The notes: a model not told the origin generated them from the sequence alone. DNA of 64,000 nucleotides from Tsuneonella mangrovi (GCF_002269345.1 NZ_CP022889.1:992001-1056000), one strand, 5' to 3'; shown: positions 27,401-35,797, numbered from the stretch's first letter. Made by a program: numbers and translations.

Positions 27401-28318
27401 ATGCTCCACCTCGAAGGCGGGACCTTCACGATGGGGTCGGAACGCTTCTATCCCGAGGAACGTCCGCTGCGCCGGGTGAGGGTCGGCGGATTCCGTATCG
27501 ACCCGGCTCCCGTCACCAATCGCCAGTTTGCCGAATTCGTCGCGGCCACCGGTCACATCACCGAAGCGGAGATCGCGCCCGACCCGAAAGACTATCCCGG
27601 CATGGACCCGGCCCTGGTAGCGCCCGGTTCGCTGGTCTTCCGCAAGACATCGCAGCCGGTGGCAGTCGATGATGCCTCGCAATGGTGGGAGTTCTGCCTC
27701 GGCGCGGATTGGCGCCATCCTACCGGGCCTGGCAGCTCGATCGAAGGGCTCGAAGACCACCCCGTAGTGCACGTCGCCTACGGGGATGCGCTGGCTTACG
27801 CCCACTGGGCCGGCAAGGCATTGCCGACCGAAGCCGAGTGGGAATATGCCGCGCGCGGCGGGCACGAAGGGCGCGAATACCAGTGGGGAGACGAGCTGGC
27901 CCCGGGCGGCAGGATGCTGGCCAATTACTGGCAGGGGCTGTTTCCCTTCGCCAACACGCTCGAGGATGGGTGGGAGCGGACCAGCCCGGTCGGATCCTTT
28001 CCGGCCAACGATTTCGGCCTGTTCGACATGATCGGCAACGTCTGGGAATGGACTTGCGACTGGTACGCCCAGCCCAAGGGTGCCCACAAGCGAAAGCCCG
28101 GCGCCTGCTGCACGATCGACAACCCGCGCGGCGGCCGCAAGGCGGAAAGCTTCGATCCGGCCAACCCCGGTTCGAAGATCGGTCGCCGGGTGCTCAAGGG
28201 CGGCAGTCACCTGTGCGCCGTCAGCTATTGCCAGCGATACCGCCCAGCCGCCCGGCAGGGTGAGGCCGTAGACACCTCGACCAGCCACATCGGGTTTCGC
28301 TGCATCGTGCGCGACTAG
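27401..28318 (+). CDS. Formylglycine-generating enzyme family protein
   Basis: 305 residues from the ATG at 27401; an in-frame GTG at 27359 adds 14 residues but leaves no room for a leader after the candidate promoter. SUMF1/FGE fold: EGGTFTMGSERFYPEE, PVTNRQFAEFV, PTEAEWEYAARGG, GNVWEWTCDWY and a C-terminal GFRC. Both active-site cysteines of genuine FGEs are present in GSHLCAVSYCQRYRPAAR (C272 and C277, spaced as C336/C341 of the human enzyme), so it should convert the Cys of sulfatase CxPxR motifs to formylglycine using O2 and copper. No sulfatase gene is in the window. Confidence 0.92.
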   Translation: MLHLEGGTFTMGSERFYPEERPLRRVRVGGFRIDPAPVTNRQFAEFVAATGHITEAEIAPDPKDYPGMDPALVAPGSLVFRKTSQPVAVDDASQWWEFCLGADWRHPTGPGSSIEGLEDHPVVHVAYGDALAYAHWAGKALPTEAEWEYAARGGHEGREYQWGDELAPGGRMLANYWQGLFPFANTLEDGWERTSPVGSFPANDFGLFDMIGNVWEWTCDWYAQPKGAHKRKPGACCTIDNPRGGRKAESFDPANPGSKIGRRVLKGGSHLCAVSYCQRYRPAARQGEAVDTSTSHIGFRCIVRD

Positions 28319-28371
28319 AGCTGGCGAGAATTGTGGGGGATCGACGCCGACGAGTCTGCGCTACGCGCTTC

Positions 28372-29637
28372 CTAGCACTCTATCCCGGTGAGGAGATCGC
28401 GACGTACACCTGTCGCTTCGCTTGAAGATTGTGGGCGCGCAAGCACAGCTGGATCGGCTCGCAGCGATCGCGGGCTGTAATTCACCGAACTAAGTTTGAT
28501 GCGCCCATCTCGGTCGTAGATGTCGGGCAGTACCGCGACATCGCCCTGACCGTCGCCGACTGCAGTGAAATACGTCACGTAGATCGGGATCGGACGAGCG
28601 AGCGCGACCTCGGTCGTCGCCCCGGATGACACGATCGCGTCGACTTCTTCGCGCGTCTTCACCCCTTCGAGCAAGGTCGCTGCAAAGCCGATCGCATCCC
28701 CGGTCCGGATGCAACCGTGGCTGAATGCGCGCACGTCGCGCTCGAACAGCTGTTTGGAAGGCGTGTCGTGCATATAGACCGAGAAGCGGTTCGGCATCAC
28801 CAGCTTCATCTGGCCGAGCGCATTGTTCGGCCCCGGTCGCTGCCGGTATCGGCCATCTGCCCAGACATATCCCCTTGATCGCGCCAACGCGGGGTTGCGC
28901 CTTATCAACGCTCCCACACTCTCGCGAACGATGCTGGCCGGAATTTCCCACCAGGGATTGAGGATCACCCCTTCGATCGTGGTGTCGAAGACTGGCGTCG
29001 GCGTGCTCTTCTTGCCAACGATGACCCGCCAAGTTCCGACTTCCTTGCCGTCTCGCCAGAGGTAGGCTTCGAAATCGGCGGCATTCACCAACACATAATC
29101 GTCGCCCAGACTGCGCGGCATCCAACGCCATCGCTCCATGTTGCGGGCGATTGTCCTGCGGCGGCCGCGGTCGGTTTCGACGTCGTAGGCTGCCTTGAGA
29201 GCAGCATATTGGGGGCTCGCCGGACGCATCCAGGCGAAAAAGCTGTCGAGCGTTTCGGTCGTAATCGCCGTATCGAGCAGCGACTCGACCGGAAGGTTGC
29301 GGTCGGTATCGACGATGTTCCACCCTGCCTTTTCGGCCGAACTGGCATCACCCAACAGGTGCATCCGCGCTAGCCGAAGCGCGAGCTTGGTAGCCTCACG
29401 GTCGATGACCATCGGATCCCCACCACGGACCGCCGCATCGAACGCCTTGGTGGACGGACGTGGCAGGGCGTCGGCAGGCGCAGCATCGACCCAGCGATCG
29501 AGCACTGCAAGGTCGGTCTCCGTCCAATGTGCGCCACTGCTCGCGAGTGCAGGTGAAGTCAGTAGGGGTAGAAGAAATGCGACGATCAGACTTCGCAACC
29601 GGGCCACCTGACACCTCCTGACCTTGATTTTCGCCAT
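28372..29637 (-). CDS. L,D-transpeptidase, YcbB-like, Sec-exported
   Basis: 421 residues from the ATG at 29637. Signal peptide about 1-33 (LIVAFLLPLLTSPALA). A helical region and a scaffold segment with NMERWRWMP (as in YcbB/LdtD proteins) precede a YkuD domain with YVWADGRYRQRPGPNNALGQ and the catalytic motif HDTP...FSHGCIR (C309). It forms 3-3 peptidoglycan crosslinks or attaches proteins in the periplasm and is the target class of carbapenems. No separate peptidoglycan-binding repeat is visible. The in-phase open frame to 30072 is antisense to the neighbour. Divergent from a second L,D-transpeptidase 40 bp away. Confidence 0.9.
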   Translation of the reverse strand: MAKIKVRRCQVARLRSLIVAFLLPLLTSPALASSGAHWTETDLAVLDRWVDAAPADALPRPSTKAFDAAVRGGDPMVIDREATKLALRLARMHLLGDASSAEKAGWNIVDTDRNLPVESLLDTAITTETLDSFFAWMRPASPQYAALKAAYDVETDRGRRRTIARNMERWRWMPRSLGDDYVLVNAADFEAYLWRDGKEVGTWRVIVGKKSTPTPVFDTTIEGVILNPWWEIPASIVRESVGALIRRNPALARSRGYVWADGRYRQRPGPNNALGQMKLVMPNRFSVYMHDTPSKQLFERDVRAFSHGCIRTGDAIGFAATLLEGVKTREEVDAIVSSGATTEVALARPIPIYVTYFTAVGDGQGDVAVLPDIYDRDGRIKLSSVNYSPRSLRADPAVLARPQSSSEATGVRRDLLTGIEC

Positions 29638-29677
29638 CACTGGCCCACATTTGAACCGAAAACAAATCGGGTCCAAA

Positions 29678-30316
29678 ATGAAATTAAACAGACGAAGCTT
29701 TATCGGCTCGTCGGTGGTTGCCGCAGGGACACTATTCGTGCCCCGCACCTTTGTCGACCAATCGGCGGCCCAGGCAATGGCTCCGCTATCGGCGGAGTCC
29801 GGCGGCACGAATTCGCCAGCCGTAATCGATTGGGCGTTGGCGGCGCTCGATCGGCACAGCGCGCGCATCACCAACCGCGACAGGATCGGGATCGCCGATT
29901 TTTCGGCTCCGTCAGGAGATTTCCGTTTCCACATAGTTGATGTGGCGAGCGGAACGATCACGCATTCCCTGCTTGTCGCCCACGGGAAGGGTTCCGACCC
30001 GACCAACAGCGGAATGGCCAAGCGATTCTCCAATCTCCCCGGTTCCAACGCTTCTTCGCTAGGCAGCTTCATGACTGGCGACGAATATTTCGGGAAACAT
30101 GGACGCTCCCGGCGGTTGCATGGCCTCGATGATCAGAACAGCCTCGCCTACGAACGCGCGATCGTTATTCACGGTGCGCGTTATGTCGATAGCGCCATGG
30201 CGAAGAGGCAAGGGCGGGTCGGTCGCAGCTTTGGTTGCTTCGCCTTCGAGCAGGACAAGATCGACCAAGTCCTCGATCTGCTCGGGCCGGGCCAACTCCT
30301 GTTCGCCTCGAGCTGA
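29678..30316 (+). CDS. L,D-transpeptidase catalytic-domain protein (YkuD_2 type), Tat signal
   Basis: 212 residues from the ATG at 29678. The N-terminus MKLNRRSFIGSSVVAAG is a twin-arginine signal. The body contains FHIVDVASGTITHSLLVAHGKGS, AIVIHGARYVD and GRVGRSFGCFAF, matching the murein L,D-transpeptidase catalytic domain family with its Cys. Probably periplasmic. Only 40 bp separate its start from that of the divergent YcbB-like gene, so the promoters must overlap. Confidence 0.85.
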   Translation: MKLNRRSFIGSSVVAAGTLFVPRTFVDQSAAQAMAPLSAESGGTNSPAVIDWALAALDRHSARITNRDRIGIADFSAPSGDFRFHIVDVASGTITHSLLVAHGKGSDPTNSGMAKRFSNLPGSNASSLGSFMTGDEYFGKHGRSRRLHGLDDQNSLAYERAIVIHGARYVDSAMAKRQGRVGRSFGCFAFEQDKIDQVLDLLGPGQLLFASS

Positions 30317-30640
30317 ACTACGGGTCCGCCGACGCTGCAAATCATACGTGCGTGAGCAAATGAAAAGCATCGTGCGAATGGTAACGGAGGAAGGACTTGA
30401 ACCCCCGACATGCATTGGCGACCAACAATGCCGATCGGGACGCATTGCCGTTCGTCATCATGAAACCGGCAGAGCCAGTGTAGTTCGACAGAATTTCCCT
30501 TTTTCGCAAGCCAAGGGCGAGATCTTGGCCTATGGGCGCGACATATACGCAACCGCGATTGCGTCAGCGCTCAAATATCAGACCACGATTGCGCCGTTGG
30601 CAGAGAACTGGCGTGCACCTCCATCTATTAGGCCGTCGCC
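30317..30640. other. Intergenic region with tRNA 3'-end fragment
   Basis: 324 bp without a gene. Its left third holds a displaced copy of the 3' end of tRNA-Met (listed separately). The remainder should contain the helicase promoter, but I could not place convincing -35/-10 boxes; TTAGG about 10 bases before the helicase ATG is a weak ribosome binding site. Confidence 0.5.
30376..30410 (-). repeat. Displaced 3'-end copy of tRNA-Met (possible att repeat)
   Basis: 35 bases match 32446-32480, the 3' half of the intact tRNA-Met gene plus its CCA, in the same orientation. There are three mismatches: one at the outer edge and two inside the tRNA portion. The two internal changes keep T-arm pairing only as wobble, consistent with drift. 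Similarity stops abruptly after the T arm, and the sequence beyond does not form a canonical anticodon arm. The copy lies exactly 2070 bp from the tRNA on its 3' side, where an integrated element would leave attL. Confidence 0.7.
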
Positions 30641-32428
30641 ATGAGATTTCCTTCCCTTCCGTCCAGCCTTGAGGCTGCCCTTGTCGAGCGTGGCTACGAG
30701 ACAGCTACGCCGGTGCAGGCCGAAGTCATGCAGGCCGAAGCAGCCGGACGAGACCTGATCGTTTCTGCCCAGACCGGTTCGGGTAAAACAATCGCCTTCG
30801 GCCTCGCCATGGCCCAGCAACTCCTGGAAAATCGCGACACCATTCCATTCTCGGAAAGACCGCTTGCCCTGATCATCGCGCCGACGCGAGAACTGGCTCT
30901 GCAGGTCAGTCGCGAACTGGCTTGGCTCTACGGCAAGGCAGGTGGGCGTATCGCAACCTGCGTCGGCGGGATGAACCCACAGCAGGAACGCAAGACCCTG
31001 CGCTCAGGCGCAAGCATTGTTGTTGGAACACCTGGCAGGCTTCGCGACCATCTCGAGCGAGGTGCGCTCGATTTGTCCGGGTTGAAGGCAGTGGTTCTCG
31101 ATGAAGCGGACGAAATGCTCGACATGGGCTTTCGTGAAGAACTGGAAGAAATCCTCGAGGCGACACCGGAAACGCGAAGGACCTTGCTGTTTTCCGCCAC
31201 TATGCCACGTCCGATCGAAGCGCTTGCCCGTCGATACCAACGTGATGCGTTGCGGATTGCCACGATCAGCGAGGGGCGCGGTCATGGCGATATTGCCTAC
31301 CAAGCCGTCACGGTTTCCCCGCCCGAGATCGAAAATGCCGCAGTCAATCTCCTGCGCTATCACGAGGCGGAAACCGCCATCCTGTTTTGCGCGACCCGCG
31401 AAAAGGTCCGCCACCTGCACGCTACGCTGCAGGAGCGCGGATTTGCCGTGGTTGCACTTTCGGGGGAACATTCGCAGTCGGAACGCAACCAGGCGCTTCA
31501 GGCGTTACGCGACCGCCGCGCACGGGTGTGTGTCGCCACCGATGTCGCCGCGCGCGGGATCGACTTGCCGACGCTGAGCCTCGTCATCCACGTCGAAATT
31601 CCGCGTGATGCCGAAACGCTGCAACATCGTTCGGGACGGACGGGCCGGGCGGGGAAGAAGGGCACTGCCGTGCTTATCGTGCCGTTCTCACGCCGCAAGC
31701 GCGTGGAATCCATGCTTCGCCATGCGAAGATTGCAGCGGATTGGACCGACGCGCCCGACCGCGATGCCATCAAGACAAAGGATCGCGAACGACTGCTGGC
31801 AAAGTTGCTCGAGCCGGTCGAAGTGGACGAAGCCGATCGCGATCTAGCCGAACGTCTTTTGGCCGAACGCACTCCGGTGCAAATCGCCACGATGCTGGTG
31901 CGGGCTCATCGGGAGAGGATGCCGGAACCTGAAGATTTGATCGCCAACACTCGCGATGCCCGGCGCGAAGCACAAAAGGAACGGCACCGTCCGGGATTTG
32001 AGGATATCGTCTGGTTCCGCATGGCGTTGGGCCGTCGCCAGAACGCCGATCCGCGCTGGATACTTCCGTTGCTTTGCCGTCGCGGTCACATCACGCGCAA
32101 CGAGATTGGCGCGATACGAATTGGTCCCGACGAGACATATTTCCAAGTTCCGCGCCAGATCGCCGAAAAATTTGCCGATTCCGTATTGCGAACAGCCAGG
32201 GGCGACGGCGATGAGGAGCCCGCAGTGATCGAAATGTCGGCTAGAGGCCCGCGCGATGCCGCGAAGGGCAATCGCAAGCGTCACCATGTTCAAAGCAATG
32301 AAGATGCGCCGCGGGGTAAGGCAAAGACTTCATTCAAGAAGTTCGATAGGACCAAGGTTAGGAAAGCCGGCGGGCCTGGCAAGCCTCCAAAGGCGGCAAA
32401 GGATATGCGCAAAAGCAAGAAGCCCTAG
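30641..32428 (+). CDS. DEAD-box ATP-dependent RNA helicase, DbpA/CsdA-like
   Basis: 595 residues. Helicase motifs in order: Q motif region TPVQAEVM, Walker A AQTGSGKT (43-50), PTREL, GTPGR, DEAD (VLDEADEML, near 150), SAT, and HRSGRTGRAG. A C-terminal RNA-binding domain of DbpA type (residues about 465-520, WILPLLCRRGHITRNEIGAI) and a basic Lys-rich tail follow. It likely remodels rRNA or structured mRNA in the cytosol. It is the only gene between tRNA-Met and the displaced tRNA 3'-end copy. A second, RhlE-type DEAD-box gene lies at 42-43 kb. Confidence 0.92.
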   Translation: MRFPSLPSSLEAALVERGYETATPVQAEVMQAEAAGRDLIVSAQTGSGKTIAFGLAMAQQLLENRDTIPFSERPLALIIAPTRELALQVSRELAWLYGKAGGRIATCVGGMNPQQERKTLRSGASIVVGTPGRLRDHLERGALDLSGLKAVVLDEADEMLDMGFREELEEILEATPETRRTLLFSATMPRPIEALARRYQRDALRIATISEGRGHGDIAYQAVTVSPPEIENAAVNLLRYHEAETAILFCATREKVRHLHATLQERGFAVVALSGEHSQSERNQALQALRDRRARVCVATDVAARGIDLPTLSLVIHVEIPRDAETLQHRSGRTGRAGKKGTAVLIVPFSRRKRVESMLRHAKIAADWTDAPDRDAIKTKDRERLLAKLLEPVEVDEADRDLAERLLAERTPVQIATMLVRAHRERMPEPEDLIANTRDARREAQKERHRPGFEDIVWFRMALGRRQNADPRWILPLLCRRGHITRNEIGAIRIGPDETYFQVPRQIAEKFADSVLRTARGDGDEEPAVIEMSARGPRDAAKGNRKRHHVQSNEDAPRGKAKTSFKKFDRTKVRKAGGPGKPPKAAKDMRKSKKP

Positions 32429-32448
32429 CCGATTTCAGAAGATCGAAA

Positions 32449-32525
32449 TGGTAGCGGAGGAGGGACTTGAACCCCCGACACGCGGATTATGATTCCGCTG
32501 CTCTAACCAGCTGAGCTACTCCGCC
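32449..32525 (-). tRNA. tRNA-Met (anticodon CAU, elongator type)
   Basis: Complete 77-nt cloverleaf on the complement with encoded CCA. Acceptor GGCGGAG/CTCCGCT (paired position 1 rules out an initiator), anticodon stem GCGGA/TCCGC with loop ATCATAA, T arm GGGGG-TTCAAGT-CCCTC. A CAU anticodon could also belong to a lysidine-modified Ile tRNA; the elongator Met identity is favoured from overall similarity. Confidence 0.94.
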
Positions 32526-32592
32526 CCATCGGGCGCGCGGCGCGCGAAGGGCACCGGGCAGGCGGCGCATTTAGGGCGGGGTGGCGGCGCGG

Positions 32593-33123
32593 TCAACCGC
32601 GGAATGACCACCGCTTCGCGAACTCCCACGGCCCGCCGCGATAGCGGTGCAGCGCGAGCCCCGCGAAGGCGAAATCGCGCGGCTCGATCTGCCCGGAAAG
32701 CTCCGCCTGCAGCGCCTTGGCCGCAAAGGGGCTGACCTTGTTCTGGATCGTCACGTGGAGCCGCGGTGCGTGCATGTCCTGCGGGGTCAGCAACCCGTGG
32801 AAGCGATCCGCCAGCCGTTCGCGCAAGGCAAGCATGGCCGGGCTAGACAGCCGGAGCGCAGTGCCTCGCCCGAGGTTCATCAGCCCTTCCAGCCGCGCCG
32901 GGGCCGGAGCCGCGCGAGCCTCTTCAGCCAACGCGTCGCAGACTTCATCCTCCACGCTTGGCGGCAGGGCATGGAGCAGTGTGACGTGCGCGGAAAGGAA
33001 GTTGCGCTCGGGAGGGAAGTGCGCCTTGCGCAATTGGTCGGCACGCGACTGGAGCGCCTGCGGCAATTCGGCGGTGACGATCAGCGGCGCCGGGCCGGAA
33101 GCCGGTTGCCCCTCGCCGCTCAG
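32593..33123 (-). CDS. 2'-5' RNA ligase / LigT-like phosphodiesterase family protein
   Basis: 176 residues if translation starts at a CTG (33121-33123) that overlaps the mltG stop as CTGA. The two HxT motifs of the 2H phosphoesterase superfamily are present: SAHVTLLHALP and RLHVTIQNKV. Members act on 2',3'-cyclic phosphate or 2'-5' RNA bonds. No ATG, GTG or TTG lies near the expected start; the nearest in-frame ATG (33159) is 38 bases inside mltG and adds 12 unlikely residues. GGGGA lies about 7 bases upstream of the CTG. Last gene of the mltG unit. Confidence 0.8.
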   Translation of the reverse strand: MSGEGQPASGPAPLIVTAELPQALQSRADQLRKAHFPPERNFLSAHVTLLHALPPSVEDEVCDALAEEARAAPAPARLEGLMNLGRGTALRLSSPAMLALRERLADRFHGLLTPQDMHAPRLHVTIQNKVSPFAAKALQAELSGQIEPRDFAFAGLALHRYRGGPWEFAKRWSFRG

Positions 33124-34082
33124 TTCATTTCCCCGCGCGCGCGGCGGATCGCGAACCATTTCTGCACGTTGGCGTTGTGCTGCTCCAGCGTGTCGGCAAA
33201 CCAGTGCCCGCCCTTGCCGTTGGCGACCATGTAGAGCGCCTTGGTCTTCGCAGGGTGCAACACCGCCTCGATGCTTTCGCGTCCTGGATTGGTGATCGGT
33301 CCCGTGGGAAGCCCGGTCATGGTGTAGGTATTGTAGTCGTTGACGGCGGCGATCTCGCTCTGGCGGATCCGGCGGCCGAGCGGCTCGCCCTTGGTGATCG
33401 GGTAGATGATCGTCGGGTCGGCCTGCAGCGGCATTCCCTGCTTCAAGCGATTGGAATAGAGCCCGGCGACCAGCTTGCGTTCGCTCTCGATCCCGGTTTC
33501 CTTCTCGACGATCGACGCGAGGATCACCGCCTGTCCAGGGGTCTTGACGGCGATATCCTTGCCCCTCTCGGCCCATGCGGCAGCGAGGAACTTGGTCATG
33601 GCCGCCTGCATCCGGGCAAGCACCTTGATGCGCGATTCGCCGCGTTCGTAATTGTACGTATCGGGCAGGACAGAGCCTTCGTCCGGCACCGGGATCGGCC
33701 CGGTCAGCATCGGATCGGCCATCAGCCGGTCGTAGACCATGATCGAGGGCATCCCTTCAGGGATCGTCACGAACCGGCGAATCACGTCGCCGCTCTGGAA
33801 CTGGTCGAGGATCGACGACGCGCTGGCCCCCTTGGGGATCAGGAATTCGCCGGCCTGCACCGGCTCGCGTCCACCGAACACCTTGGCGCGCAGCAGGAAG
33901 CTGTCGGCCGACTTGATAAGGCCCTTGTCCTGCAACTGGTGAGCGACCTTGGTCAGCGTGGACCCGTCGGCGACGATGAAAGTGGTATCCTTCCCGACCT
34001 CGGCCGGACCATACCAGCCGTAAGCGAACCACCCGAGCGCCAGCGCGGCGACAAGCGCCAGCGCTGGCAGCAGTTTCTTCAC
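33120..34082 (-). CDS. mltG: Endolytic murein transglycosylase
   Basis: 320 residues. One N-terminal membrane helix (4-23), a LysM-like segment, and the YceG/MltG catalytic domain with ASIVEKETG carrying the catalytic Glu, followed by ADPTIIYP and PGRESIEAVLHPAKT. It cleaves nascent glycan strands in the periplasm to release them from lipid carriers. Its gene sits one base after fabF, as in many bacteria where mltG follows acpP-fabF. Confidence 0.95.
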   Translation of the reverse strand: MKKLLPALALVAALALGWFAYGWYGPAEVGKDTTFIVADGSTLTKVAHQLQDKGLIKSADSFLLRAKVFGGREPVQAGEFLIPKGASASSILDQFQSGDVIRRFVTIPEGMPSIMVYDRLMADPMLTGPIPVPDEGSVLPDTYNYERGESRIKVLARMQAAMTKFLAAAWAERGKDIAVKTPGQAVILASIVEKETGIESERKLVAGLYSNRLKQGMPLQADPTIIYPITKGEPLGRRIRQSEIAAVNDYNTYTMTGLPTGPITNPGRESIEAVLHPAKTKALYMVANGKGGHWFADTLEQHNANVQKWFAIRRARGEMN

Positions 34083-34083
34083 G

Positions 34084-35343
34084 TCAGTCGACCTTCTTCA
34101 TGATCAGCGAGGCGTTTGTCCCGCCGAACCCGAAGCTGTTGTTGAGCACGGCCCGCACTTCGCGTTGCTTGGCCTTGTGCGGCACGAGGTCGACGCCTTC
34201 GGTGCCTTCGTCGGGATCGTCGAGGTTGAGCGTCGGCGGCACGACCTGGTCGCGCATCGCGAGGATGCAGAAGATCGCTTCGACCGCGCCCGCGCCGCCG
34301 AGCAGGTGCCCGATCGCGGACTTGGTGCTGCTCATCGATGCACCGCTGAGGTCGTCGCCGAGCACGCGCTTAACCGCGGCGAGCTCGATCGTATCGGCCA
34401 TCGTGCTGGTACCGTGGGCGTTGACGTAGTCGATGTCGCCCGGCTCCATCCCCGCCTTGCGCATCGCCATGCGCATCGACAGCTCGGCACCCTTGCCTTC
34501 GGGGTGCGGCGCGGTGACGTGGTAGGCATCGCCCGACAGGCCATAGCCGACGACTTCGGCATAGATCTTCGCGCCGCGCGCCTTGGCGTGCTCGTATTCC
34601 TCGAGCACGACCACGCCCGCACCTTCGCCCATTACGAACCCGTCGCGGTTCTTGTCGTAGGGGCGGCTGGCTTCGGTCGGCCGGTCGTTCATGCTCATGT
34701 TGAGCGCGCGCGCTTGGGCGAACCCGGCGACACCGAGCGGGTTGATGGTGCTTTCCGCCCCACCTGCCAGCATCACGTCGGCATCGCCGTCCTTGATCAT
34801 CCGCGCGGCATCGCCGATCGAATGCGCGCCGGTCGAGCACGCGGTCACCACCGCATGGTTCGGACCCATCAGGCCGTACTTGATCGAGACCTGCCCGCTG
34901 ATCAGGTTGATCAGCCGCCCGTGGACGAAGTGCGGACTCACCCGACCGGGGCCGCGTTCGTGCAAGTTGACCGATTCGATCTCGATCCCCGGCAGGCCGC
35001 CGATGCCCGAACCGATCGAGCAACCGGTGCGCAGCTTGAGGTCGTCGTCCATATCGACGAGCCCGGCGTCTTCCAGCGCCTGCCCCGCGGCATCGATGCC
35101 GTAGACGATGAACGGATCGACCTGGCGCTGGACCTTGAAATCCACCCGCTTGTCCGGATCGAAGCCGTATTCGTGATCCTTGGGCTTCACCTCGCAAGCG
35201 ATGGTGCATTTCTGCCCTTCGGTATCGAACCGGGTGATAGTGCCCGCACCGCTCTTGCCGGCAATGAGGTTCTTCCACGAAGTTTCGACGTCACCGCCCA
35301 GCGGGGTGACGAGACCCAGTCCGGTTACGACCACACGGCGCAT
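34084..35343 (-). CDS. fabF: 3-oxoacyl-ACP synthase II
   Basis: 419 residues from the ATG at 35343; GGAGAG lies just before it, so an in-frame ATG four codons upstream is rejected. Condenses acyl-ACP with malonyl-ACP. The Cys-His-His triad is visible: C169 in TACSTGAHS, H310 in NAHGTSTMADT and H346 in AIGHLLGGAG. NNSFGFGGTNASL closes the protein. Downstream of acpP and separated from it by a strong hairpin. Confidence 0.97.
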   Translation of the reverse strand: MRRVVVTGLGLVTPLGGDVETSWKNLIAGKSGAGTITRFDTEGQKCTIACEVKPKDHEYGFDPDKRVDFKVQRQVDPFIVYGIDAAGQALEDAGLVDMDDDLKLRTGCSIGSGIGGLPGIEIESVNLHERGPGRVSPHFVHGRLINLISGQVSIKYGLMGPNHAVVTACSTGAHSIGDAARMIKDGDADVMLAGGAESTINPLGVAGFAQARALNMSMNDRPTEASRPYDKNRDGFVMGEGAGVVVLEEYEHAKARGAKIYAEVVGYGLSGDAYHVTAPHPEGKGAELSMRMAMRKAGMEPGDIDYVNAHGTSTMADTIELAAVKRVLGDDLSGASMSSTKSAIGHLLGGAGAVEAIFCILAMRDQVVPPTLNLDDPDEGTEGVDLVPHKAKQREVRAVLNNSFGFGGTNASLIMKKVD

Positions 35344-35362
35344 ATTACTCTCCATATGTGCA

Positions 35363-35394
35363 ACAGGCCCGGCCCCGCGCGGGGACGAGCCTGT
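35363..35394 (-). terminator. Hairpin between acpP and fabF (attenuator or processing site)
   Basis: ACAGGC (35363-35368) pairs with GCCTGT (35389-35394), with an inner CCCC/GGGG stem (35373-35376 with 35381-35384). There is no T-run, so it is not a full Rho-independent terminator. It could damp readthrough into fabF or protect the abundant acpP transcript. Confidence 0.45.
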
Positions 35395-35442
35395 CAGTGC
35401 CCCGCCGACTGGCCGTCTGGCGAGCGCGGCGGGATGGGCGGG

Positions 35443-35679
35443 TTAGCCCTTGTGCTCTTCGATGTACTTGGTCGCGTCACCGACAGTGGTGATCTTTTCG
35501 GCGGCGTCGTCCGGGATTTCGACCCCGAACTCTTCCTCGAACGCCATCACCAGCTCGACGATGTCGAGGCTGTCCGCACCGAGATCGTCGATGAAGCTGG
35601 CTTCCTGGGTGACCTTGTCGCTCTCGACGCCGAGGTGTTCGACGACAATCTTCTGCACGCGGTCGGCGGTATCGCTCAT
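35443..35679 (-). CDS. acpP: Acyl carrier protein
   Basis: 78 residues, acidic and helical. Serine 37 in [11 protein letters not shown] receives the 4'-phosphopantetheine arm that carries growing acyl chains. AGAGGGACC lies upstream of the ATG. In the 118-bp leader, TTGCCA, 17 bases and TAGGGC (around 35720-35750) could be its promoter. First gene of acpP-fabF-mltG. Confidence 0.98.
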   Translation of the reverse strand: MSDTADRVQKIVVEHLGVESDKVTQEASFIDDLGADSLDIVELVMAFEEEFGVEIPDDAAEKITTVGDATKYIEEHKG

Positions 35680-35797
35680 AATGGTCCCTCTTCGAACTGT
35701 GTTTTGGGCAATTGCCTTTCGCCCTAATGAACGGGCGGCGGGCTGGCAAGTGCCCGCACGGCCCCGTTCGGGCCGATTTCTCGGGTTGTCCGCAGGC

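Noticed and set aside
30376-30455. A complete second tRNA around the displaced 3' end
   Set aside because: The 5' side gives at most five of seven acceptor pairs and the anticodon arm needs an eight-base loop, so only the 3' fragment is supported.
34165-35727. A 520-codon plus-strand frame antisense to fabF and acpP
   Set aside because: No motifs and no start signal; fabF and acpP are certain on the other strand.
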